This document shows positions 52,701-62,000 of a DNA stretch of 64,000 nt, piece by piece. The notes under the pieces were generated by a model. That model was not told the origin of the DNA and searched no databases. It saw nothing but the letters and a program-made list of their open reading frames with translations. The position numbers and the translations under genes were made by a program. Location: contig JAYJMM010000061.1 in assembly GCA_037349105.1 (NCBI GenBank), positions 248,001 to 312,000 of the forward strand. The letters are read 5' to 3'. Numbering within the stretch: the first letter of the stretch is position 1; every line of letters starts with the position of its first letter. The DNA comes from Limnomonas spitsbergensis. Lineage: Eukaryota; Chlorophyta; Chlorophyceae; Chlamydomonadales.

Positions 52701-55632
52701 TCTCTAAACGTTAAAACAGACACTACACCCCACAGATCATAGGCCGTGCTGTAGCTGGATATGAGATGAAACACCCCAAAAGAACACAGTCTGCCGGAAC
52801 CCCAGCGACCCGCCGCCCTCACCAGCTTTCACGCTGTCCCCCTCCCGCCTCCTGCCCTTGGCCACTGACGCCAGGAAGTATTGCTGGGCCGATGTCCGCA
52901 GGCCTTGAGTCTCCTCACTGGATTCGACGGCAACAGACCCCGGCCCTCCTGCTCCCTTGCCAAAGTCCAGCAGCACTGCAACAGCATCGGCATCCGCTGG
53001 CCCACCCTCCTTCTCCCCTTCTTCTTGTTCGGCAGCAACAGAGCCCAGCTGTAAGGCATCAGCATCTGCAGCCGGCACTTCGCCTTGCACCACCACTACT
53101 CCTGCTGCTACATCAACGAATGCAGCCCCCTCAGCCTCTCCTTCCTCCACTGCTGCAGCTGCTACGTCATCAAATGTAGCCCCCGCAGCCTCTCCTTCCT
53201 CCACTGATGCAGCTGCTACGTCACCGGATGCAGCCCCCACAGCCTCTCTTTCCTCCACTTCTGCAGCTGCTACGTCACCAAATGCAGCGCCCGCAGCCTC
53301 TCCTTCCTCCACTGCTGCAGCAGCTACGTCACTGGATGCAGCCCCCGAAGCCTCTCTTTCCTCCACTGCTGCAGCTGCTACGTCATCAGATGCAGCCCCC
53401 GCAGCCTCTATGAGCGCCTCCCCTACAAAGAACCTGGGTTCCCCTCGCATGGCGTTTGCAGTCAGCGCATCGGCCAGCTCCGCAGCCGCCAGCAATGCGG
53501 GCGCCGGAGCGGGGACGACACCCAGCTGCTGGCCTGCTCTCATCTCCATCAGCTCTCTTTCCAGCAGCAGGCGGCCGGCCGCCAGCGCTATGTTGATGCG
53601 CACGGCCTGCGAAGAGGTTGCCCATTGCGGATCGCTGTACGACCGCAAGGCTAGCATGGTGACGGCTGTGACAGCGGGGGACGCGGCGCCCCAGCCCGCA
53701 GCGCCAGCCACCGCTGGGCTCAAACTGCCATCTACAGCACAAAGCAGCTGCTGCTGCTGCCCCTGCTGTTGTTTCTGCTGCTGCTGTTGCTGCTGCTGTT
53801 GTTTCTGTTGCTGCTGTTGCTGCTGCTGCTGTATGGCGTACGTCCCCTGCATGGTTTCTTCCACAGGGCATGCTGAGGCGACCAAGGTGGGTGCAGCTGC
53901 GGCTGTGGGTGCGGCTGCTTGGCTGTTGCAAAAATCTAGTCTGACGCCAGAAATGCCTGATCCCGCCTCCTGCATCTCCCGCATCAGCGGCGGACCCGTC
54001 TCGTGGCTGCGATCACTCTCGTAGGCGACGACGCTAGCGTTTGGGCGCACACATGCAAGCCAGTGCCCGCTCTCCGACACGTTGCGACTCCTGGAAGGAG
54101 GATAGGCAACGTGCCATGGCTCCTCGCTGCTGGGGGGCCCTGTTGTGGGTGTCTGCAAAACCTGTGCTGTAGCAGCCAACAGCGGTGAGGCGGGCGGTGG
54201 TGACAGTCCCGTCAGTGGCTTCCAGCCGTCCGGGGGACGGGGACTGGATAAGGCGGCCTCCTGCTCCTTCTTTGCAGGTGAGGCTTCCAGTTTGAAATGT
54301 AAAGCCTCGAGCGAGGCCTCCTCCTCCTCCTCTTGCTTCCCGGCTGCAGCGCCCAGCTTTAAATGCAAAGCCTTAAGCGATGCCTCCCTCTCCACCTCCT
54401 TCCCAGCTGCAGCGCCCAGCTTTAAATGCAATACATCAACCGATGCGGAGGCTTGATGAACATGGATGGGAGCTGCGGCACTCCTCTGAATAGTCACCCC
54501 ACCTGACCCTGCTGGGGATATTGATGCGGCCTTGTCTGAGGATACAGGCCCCTTGCCCTCTTGATGGCCCTCAGCCGGCGCAGGAGAGGGACGCTTCGTT
54601 GTGAAGACCTGTACAGGAGTGTTTATTAGGGTCATTCAGCGACAATTAAGCCACAACCCGGCTGACGGCAAGTAGGGCTTGGAGCAACAAGCCCTGCTTG
54701 GGTCACCGGCCGTAGGCTGGTCAAGGTTTGGTTACATTCGGCCCAGCTTGGAAGCACAACAACCCTAGTTAAACCCTAAACCCTGAACCCCAAGCCCTTC
54801 CAAAGGTGCTCTCGTGTGCACGACAATAAGCACTGACCTGAACCCAAGCCTCCTCTGCATCATGCCCCGCAGCCAAATGGGGACTGATGGGCGCATGATG
54901 TCCATTGCTGGCGTATCTTGTGTTTTGAGAGGGCGTCGGCGGCTGCCTCTGGGGTGCCACGTGCATGTCGCTTAGCCGGGTGGGGAGGTGTGGGAGCGCT
55001 GCTGCTGTTGCTGCTGCCTCTTGTGTGTTGGTAAGCTGGGTGGGGAGGGATGGGAGCGCTGCTGCTATTGCTGCTACTGCTTCCACGATTGCTGCTGTTT
55101 GCGCCCCTGGTAAAAGCTCCTTCAGGGAGGCAGTGCTTTTAGATAAGGAGCGGCTCTTCTCTGCGGCCAGCTGCTTCTGTACCCCGTTGACGACACCAGG
55201 CAGCTGGGTGTGGGAGAGGAGCAATAAAGCTGCTGCCTTGGACCTGACGCTCCTGCTCTGGGAGTTGCGGTTTCTTTGATGAGTCAGCTGGTGGGAGGAT
55301 GCATCGGTGCCCATGCCAGGCAGCTGGGGAGGTAGGGACAGGGATGCTGCTGGTCCTGCTGCTGTTTGTAGGGCTGCTGGTGGGGATGCTGGTAGTGTTG
55401 GTGCTGCTGCTGCTGCTGTTGCTGCTGTGCGGCCGGCTGTGGCAGTCTCGGCGATGCTGTTGCTGATGCTGCTTTGGGCGGTGCATGCAGGGGAGCTGCC
55501 GTCCCTCTGGCCGAGGTCGAGCATGTCATCCAGGCAGGTCTGGAGGCGTGAGGAGAGCTCCTGCATTCTGGAGCGGACGCCAACCAGCGCCACCAGCGGC
55601 ATGTGCTGGAAGGTCAGGGCAGGTCGCTCCAT
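46715..55632 (-). CDS. Very large low-complexity protein (about 2091 residues), function unknown
   Basis: Six exons: 55632-54838, 54608-52823, 52042-50961, 50147-49437, 49087-47807 and 47335-46715. GT-AG sites all keep phase (6276 nt). The N-terminus (MERPALTFQHMPLVALVGVR...MQELSSRLQTCLDDMLDLGQ) is the most ordered part. Exon 2 carries three 21-22-residue repeats (LHLKLGAAAGKEVEREASLK), poly-Gln near residues 540-570 and six 18-residue repeats (EEGEAAGAAFDDVAAAAVEE). Exon 5 has an ordered acidic stretch (EDGEHLILDLLGVPKAAPDS, then LTQAWQELLQLLNPDQAAPK). Exon 6 has HAVLKLAFCHWSKVADKEAR, which resembles a single Sfi1-type LxxxFxxW unit, and ends SFYGLGDSGR. The rest is Ala/Ser/Pro/Gly-rich and probably disordered. 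I recognise no enzyme domain. A scaffold, transcription-linked or centrin/basal-body role are all open. The exon 2-3 joint is the least certain. Confidence 0.6.
50295..50525. repeat. 73-bp tandem repeat, about 3 copies, intronic
   Basis: GCAGTGCATGGTCAGCTTTG starts near 50300 and 50373, with diverged copies near 50437 and 50502. Each ends in a telomere-like GGATTAGGGGTTA...AACCCTAA. It lies in intron 3 of the large minus-strand gene. Confidence 0.7.
52545..52645 (+). repeat. Dispersed repeat family B copy
   Basis: Contains AGTTGACCTTGACCAGCCTA, then CTTGTGGCCCAAACAATAGG and GCTGGCTG. It is inverted relative to the copy at 4850-4975. It lies in intron 2 of the large minus-strand gene. Confidence 0.5.
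53103..53412 (-). repeat. 54-bp coding tandem repeat (18-residue unit, about 6 copies)
   Basis: GCTACGTCA starts at 53161, 53215, 53269, 53323 and 53377, each 54 bases apart. The array encodes EEREASGAASSDVAAAAV-type repeats inside exon 2 of the large minus-strand gene. The period is a multiple of three, so the reading frame is protected, unlike in the intronic arrays. Confidence 0.9.
53745..53835 (-). repeat. CAG/CAA tract encoding poly-Gln
   Basis: The plus strand is TGCTGTTGTTTCTGCTGCTG-type. On the minus strand it encodes about 30 Gln interrupted by three Lys and one Gly. Mixed CAG/CAA codons suggest the Gln run is kept at the protein level. Confidence 0.85.
54280..54440 (-). repeat. 63-66 bp coding repeat, 3 copies
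   Basis: Encodes LHLKLGAAAGKEVEREASLK, LHLKLGAAAGKQEEEEEASL and LHFKLEASPAKKEQEA. The DNA copies share AGCTTTAAATGCAAAGCCTT-type sequence on the plus strand. It may form a short charged helical repeat. Confidence 0.8.
54655..54765 (-). repeat. Dispersed repeat family B copy, in intron 1 of the large gene
   Basis: Contains CAAGTAGGGCTTGGAGCAAC, then CCGTAGGCTGGTCAAGGTTT. It is followed at 54770-54800 by telomere-like AACCCTAAACCCTGAACCCC. Confidence 0.45.
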
Positions 55633-56150
55633 GTCGTGTCACGGTTGTTTGATGAAGAGTATGAACAGGACAAGTCGGACAAGTCTAGAAAGAAATAGCA
55701 GTCTGTGAAATTGTGATTGTTTAGTTATGCTCAACTCTGATAAATGAAATATTCTACTCGGGGCCAGACGTCGGTGTCAGCACGCTTGGACCGCGCGCCT
55801 GGGAGTCACTTTCCGCAGGTTGTGCCTGCAGCTTCCGCAGGAATGGACATAGACGTGAAGCGTGGGAAGGGTGATAAGGAGAGCGACTGGCTTAGACGGG
55901 CGTGAATTGAAGCGATAGTCAAGTGTCGGTTACAGACGTTGACACAAGCGACGACCCTGCCCGCCAGCCCCAATGCTTGCGTGTTCCTAGCTCCGAAACC
56001 GCCCCACGGTCGGCACTCCATGCAAATAAAGAACTGAAGCCCTCAGACCCTCCTCCCGGCGATGCGGTCAAATTGAGCTTCTAGTGTTTGACATCAAGTG
56101 GCCATGTCTGCCTTCCCACAACGCTCCGTCCTGAACCCTGCTCACATGCT
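55633..56150. other. 5' flank of the large minus-strand gene
   Basis: No recognisable gene. A duplicated TTTCCGCAGGTTGTGCCTGC / AGCTTCCGCAGGAA lies at 55810-55842. A 20-codon plus-strand frame starting ATGGACATAGACGTG at 55843 has no support. Confidence 0.35.
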
Positions 56151-56189
56151 GGGTGCTCAAGCTACAATTAAGCTACACCATGCACGCCA

Positions 56190-57190
56190 TACTATGCCAT
56201 GATGGCCAGGGGGGGGAAGGTGCAGCAAGCCCAGAAGCTTGGACCACTGGTTATAGGCCTATCAAGTTGCGATCCCCATCGGGTCAGGGATGGCATACTT
56301 GCAGCTGCCCTACAGCGCCTACCCGTCACAGAGGTGTTGGCACTCGTTGACGCAGCCTACGAGCAGGCACAGCTGGACGCAAGCGGCGGTGGGGACCCCA
56401 GGGACCCTACCCCCGATCACAGATCTGCAGCGACCTACCGCGCCTGGTTCCAGTCTACGGCGGTTGGCCGGGTGCCGTGCTGGCGCAAGCCAGGAGCCGC
56501 ACTAGCCAGAGGGAGTGCGCTTGTGTGCGCATATGTTTGCGACTGCGGCTCGGTGCTATCAGCACGGCTGATACCAGAGGACAGCGCAAAGGTCAGCGGC
56601 GAGAGGCAAGCTGCTGCCAGCGGTGTTGGGCACTAGGGGATAGCGAGCAGGCGGAGGATGCGCTACATGTATGCTTCCAGTGCCCTAGTGTCAGGGAGCA
56701 GTTATTACGGGAGCAGGGGTGGGCAGGTCCTCCGGGCGCTGCCACAAACTTCCACCTGCTGTACCAGGCTGAGCAGGGGTGGGATGCATTTGCTTTTGTG
56801 GACTGTGCTGTGGGCATTGTTGAGGGTAAGTCTCTAGGGATTCTGAGGCGCCGGTCTCGTTTGCCTTCCGCCTTTCCGGCCTTCCCTTTTGGTATTTTTT
56901 TTTCCTGTTCTCTTTACCTCCTTTTTAGTTTCTTCTCTTCTCCCTTCTGATTTGTGAGGCGCCTTCGTGGCCAAGCAGGGGTGGGATACGCTTTCTTTTG
57001 TAGACATTTTTTTGTGTAGGCTTTGTTGAGGGCTAGTCTCTAGTGGAACTCAGACGTCGGACTTGGTCTTCTTTGCCTTTCCTTCTGTTCCTTTCCCCCC
57101 CTTTTTCTTTTAGTTTCTTCTTCTCTCCCTTCTGATCAGTTTGGCGCCCACACGGCCGAGCTTTGAGCGGGCCCAGAGGTGTAACATTTT
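56190..57190 (+). pseudogene. LINE C-terminal coding remnant with duplicated 3' UTR
   Basis: The best preserved copy of the local non-LTR retrotransposon. The 5' part encodes KVQQAQKLGPLVIGL...DGILAAALQRLPVTEV...TYRAWFQSTAVG. A frameshift near 56470 then moves the ORF to QECACVRICLRLRLGAIS-like sequence and the zinc knuckle CCQRCWALGDSEQAEDALHV / CFQCPSVREQLLREQGW, ending FAFVDCAVGIVEG at about 56828. The segment AGCAGGGGTGGGATGC...GTTGAGGG + 3' UTR (56770-56960) is then repeated (56975-57190), so the 3' end is a diverged tandem duplication of about 205 bases. Reverse transcriptase and endonuclease are absent. Confidence 0.75.
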
Positions 57191-58550
57191 TACTTGCAGC
57201 CTGCCAAGGTTGCCCTGGTGTGCAATTCTATATCAATAGACAAAAGCCACATGCATGATGACTCAGCCTGGGCTCTCCAATTGGCATGGGCTTGCATTGT
57301 TAGCGCATGCATGCGCTGCTTTTGCACCCATGGACAAGAAACGAACTGATGTGCTGGCACTATGATACGTTATGGTAATACTATTCTACATGGTCCCAAG
57401 AGGCCCATCATGTAAATGTGGTAGTCTTTTAGTCTTGTAATCAAAACAGTCCCTCGTCCCAATATTTCTCTCCTTTGAAACGTAAAAGGCTTCCTTGAGT
57501 ATGACTGGAGGATCCCCCATACCATCACCTGTCCTCATAGTGGCCTGAACAGAAAATGCAATACGGCTCTCAAGAAAAAAGAGCAATGCTCCGCATTGGG
57601 CCAAGTATGCAATGCGGACATCTCATGGATTGGATAGCAAGGATATCATATTATCATTACATGGCTGGGTGACATATTGCGTTCGGAGGAAAACAAGTTA
57701 ACATGTTTTCCGTATGCACCAGGCACATGTATGGCAGGCCTGCACATCACCCTAAATGGCATCTGGACGGAGCACATCAATTCTCTCTGTCTGTCACAAA
57801 GTAAAGTAATCTCGAGGAAAATGCTCTGGGAAGGCACTCACTGGTTACACTGGTATGGAACTCTAGGCTTAAAATCTGAAGAGCGAAAGTAGGTCAAAAT
57901 CATTATCTTAGCTAACCTGGTAAAGATTGTGCCCTTGGCGCATTTATGATGTGCAACACTGGCTAAAGAACATAAAAACACAACGACACACCCAGCCTAA
58001 TGAAACATTAGTACAGTGTCAGCTATTGACGTAACGAGTGCTTTGCCAAGCATTTGATCTCCACTATCCCCCTATTCGCAGGCCCTAGGGCACGCTGTGG
58101 AAACTGTAATATTTGCCCCAGGCCTCATAGGCTTTTATGCACCCCTTCCCCATACCAAGGGAGGCACCGCCATCATCCAGCCGCATCACTCTTTCTACTC
58201 ACAAGGTAAAAGCCCCGTCTGTGGATGCCAACCATCTAAAAGTCAAGACCCATCATCCCGCGACATTCACACACAGCGACATGAGTACGCTACTACCTGA
58301 GCTGTGGCTGAAACCCTGGCTGAAGCCAGAGGCTACTTCAATTTGGGCACAGGGTCTGTAGAGCGGAATGGTCTTGTCTTGATGCACACGGGCATGGAGC
58401 ACTGCCACGCACACCTTGATCAATATACATGGGGAGCTCCCGCCCATGCTGCGGGATCTTCCCCTTCAGACGTAGCCTCCAGTCTCATGCTGCGCTGCAT
58501 ACACTCCAATCTTATCCTGCCATTTCATGCTGCAGCATGGCTGCGCTGCA
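57191..58550. other. No recognisable gene
   Basis: The open frames at 57386-57604 (-), 57677-57892 (+) and 58097-58567 (+) show no motif. No tandem repeats. Confidence 0.35.
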
Positions 58551-58554
58551 CCTC

Positions 58555-58765
58555 CAACAGCGAGTAGAAATCCTCCGGCAAACATCTCAACAGTCTTGCT
58601 GCATGCTGCATCGTGTACAGCGAGTAGACACCTCCGGGAGATATCTCATCAGTCCACTGAGCTGCATCGTGTACATCCAGCAGAGAGGTCTTCAGTCTTG
58701 CTGCACTGTATCTCATACAGGGAGAAGACCTCACCACCCTCCGGCAGGCAGCTCCTTAGTCGTAA
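58555..58765. repeat. Degenerate 60-65 bp tandem repeat
   Basis: CAGCGAGTAGAAATCCTCCG, CAGCGAGTAGACACCTCCGG, CAGCAGAGAGGTCTTCAGTC and CAGGGAGAAGACCTCACCAC start similar units. Each contains CATCTCAACAGTCTTGCTGC-like sequence and a CTGCATCGTGTACA-like end. Confidence 0.55.
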
Positions 58766-59044
58766 GATCCAGGTCCTACGGCAGGCAAAATGAATATTAA
58801 AATGAAGTCCACATTAAAATCATGCTTAAATTCAGATCCTTGAGTGATTCATTATTAGAGAGTATCTATGGCTCTATGCTTGAAAGCGGGGTCAGAGCTT
58901 GAGGTTTAGAAGCCACACGGGCCTTTTGACGCTTTGAGGCTCTTGACGCCTGGAGGACCAAATGAACCCTAAACAGAGCCCAGGACCATGTAGCATGCGG
59001 GCATGCGGCCTTTTAAGGCATTTAAGCCCGAAATCTGCAACCGT

Positions 59045-62000
59045 TTACCCGGAACTTGGCCCAGTACCTGGAGTCATGGAGGCCTTGAACAGCATCTTGG
59101 GCTCGTTTCCAAACCGGTGAGATGGCGACAAAGACCGGTGGCTCAGTTGCTGCGCCAGGGCACACACACAGGAGGGACAGCTTTCAGATTTCAGGATTTT
59201 TAAAGGAGCAGAGTCGAGCACGACAGACATGAGAAGGGGGGGATATACCGGACAAGGCTGTGCATCAAAGTGCGCAGGAAGGAAGGGGAGGAGGAGGAGG
59301 AGGAGGAGGAGGAGGATCGAGTGCGGCAAGGAAGTTGGGTCCACAGGGAAATGAGCCGGTTGGCAAGGCTGGTCAAGGCAAGCACGGTGCTGGCCCAGGA
59401 GGGGGGATACTGCAACATATCACACACCCACGTCGCGTACTTGGTGGGACAACCCCATCAAAAAGATTACATAGTTAACGGATACCCTGTGCATCCACTC
59501 AGGTCGATATCGAAAGCCCTGCAGGCCTGACGTGCGACCCAGGCGTGGCCGAGTTACCCTGTACCCTCCTGAGAGCACCCCACATGTTTCACCCTTGAAC
59601 ATCCATTGATTCCTTTTTTGTATTCTCTGTGCGTACACGCCGATCTACATCAAAAGCCCTGAAGGCATGAGGTGTGACCCAGGTAAATGTCAGCTACACT
59701 CGGGGCCTATTGTGGCCAGTCATGCTGCTCTGGCCACCAGTTGTAGGCAATGTGGGCCTGCCCAAGTTTGGTCCCAATCGGATATTTCGCGGCTGTGGGG
59801 CGGCCTGCCGGAGATGGACTTGCAGGTGAAAAGGGTGAAAAAGAATAATTATTTTTGTCTGATAAAGGTAAACAAAGTAACACTGGAGACCATCATACCT
59901 TGCCAGGTCACATAAAACACATGCATGCACACGCTCACACACCTGTTTCCCAAAGGCTGACAGGTTCTGTTCTGTTTGACGTTCAAAGCCAGCCCCCCCT
60001 GTGCCCTGAGGTGCGCAAAGAGAAAGGGGGGAGGGGATGGTGTGATAGGACAACCGAGCAAGCGGGTGCAGAGCTATCAGTATAATGAGTCTGCTGGCTC
60101 CATCACAACAACAAGCCTATCAGTCCTGGAAAAGTATGATAAGACACGAGGGGGGGGCAAAAAATTCGACCCCATCCCCCTCTTTTGTAGAGCTTAACCA
60201 GAGCGTTCAATAGCTGTTTTGAAAGGGGAAAAAAAACCCAGGGGGGTGGGAGATATGGGGGGCAAAGTTGGGGGTGGGTGGGTGGGTGGTCCCCCCCAAA
60301 ATCCAATAACCCCCCCCCCAAACTTCGTACATTTATTCTGTAGGTCTGTTGAGGCTGGCAGCGGCACCTATGTGCTCTCCTTGCCAACATGAGCCGACTT
60401 ACATCCTAAAATGTTGCTTGAATTACAACATGACAACCTGCCCCCCCACACTGAGAGTTTGGCTCCATTGGACACACCCCGAAACCAGCTGCATGTCATC
60501 ACCTAACGAATTGAAATATACCAGTAGAAGCGCCTTGACGAACTGATAAAAAAACACCCCTTACATGTCCTGCCATTTTGAATTGTGACTGAGATATTTG
60601 AATTTCAATGGGTTCCGGAGGCGGGGGTGGGGGTGGGTGGGTAGGCTCGTTGGGTCCTCGTTTTTTGAGGGGGGGATGAAGACCCTGTTTTTTTTTGCCC
60701 CCCTCTCGATAAGACACACAAATACGTATGTTAACATATGGAACATGAGTCTGGCCCGGGAGAGCAGCAGGCCTCGCAAAACGCTGCCTGGCAATATCCT
60801 TAACGGACCCCCCCCACCAAGCCTTCCTCGCTCCTTCCAACCATGCCGTTTCGCATCATGGGAAGCAAGGAACAATCCAGGGTAAGCAGCAGAGCCGTTG
60901 TCAAATAAGCTGCCCGCCTCAGGATGCACTGGTAAACTGGTTGGCCGCTCAGCAAGCTCTTCCAGCCAGCGCCCTCCTGGCAACCCTTAAACCCTGCCTT
61001 AATCTAGTCCCTGCGAAGCTAGACCCAGACCCTGAAAACGGCTGAAACTTGCCGACTTGAGCATACTTTTGCAGAGCACACGGCATTCACACAGTGTGGG
61101 CGTTTGGGGCCAGGTCACCAGCCATCTCCCTTGCTTTTTGCCAGCATAGGAGGATGTGGGGGCTGCCACTGGACATTTCATGCTGCTTTGCAAGGACCTG
61201 CCCACATACCTCCTTCTGATCACGTCAGTGGCAATGAGGTCACGGCCGATCAGCAGCCGGCAAAACATAAGGGGAGACAAATATTGTAGGCTCAACTGCA
61301 GGGGACACATCGGCGCTAACCGAAAGAAAAGGGTCGGCTGAGTCAGCATCCGCCTTGTGTGCTGAGTTAGCGTCTACCTTGGCGGTTGAGTCAGCACCCA
61401 CCTTGAGCACTCTTGAGTGGCCTGCCGTCAGGAACCTCTTTCCCTCTTTTTCAAACGACGAGCTGCCAAATCCCCAGGCTGGCAGGGTCTTGAACGCTGA
61501 CAGCGGCTGCTTGCCCATGGCATGCCATGTCTCATACTGCCCAACTGATGGTAAATCCTGCAGTACAACGGTGCAAGCTTTCAAATCGTCTAGGTTTCAT
61601 GAAAATGTGTCGAATTTTGAACACTGGCCAAGGAGGTGGAAATGCTGATGAGACAGAGATTTGTGTTCTTTGGCTCCATTGCGAGCAGATTCCGCCATAG
61701 TGGAAGTGTGTTAATAGCTGTTGATTGCTGTGAACTCCCACGGGTGCTGCAGATGCTGCACTGCATGCAAGACCCTAGCTTCAAGACGCATCTTGCGCTT
61801 TTTGGAAAGGGGCACCTCCCCCTGGATCCACTTGGATGTGGGGTACATGGCCCTGGATCACTTGGGGATGGGGTACATGCCCCTGGATCCGCGGGGATGG
61901 GGTACATGCCCCTGGATCTGCGGGGATGGGGTACATGCCCCTGGATCCGCGGGGATGGGGTACATGCCCCTGGATCCGCGGGGATGGGGTACATGCCCCT

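Noticed and set aside
56199..56636. 145-codon plus-strand frame as an independent gene
   Set aside because: It is a LINE coding remnant that loses frame before the zinc knuckle, which continues in another frame.
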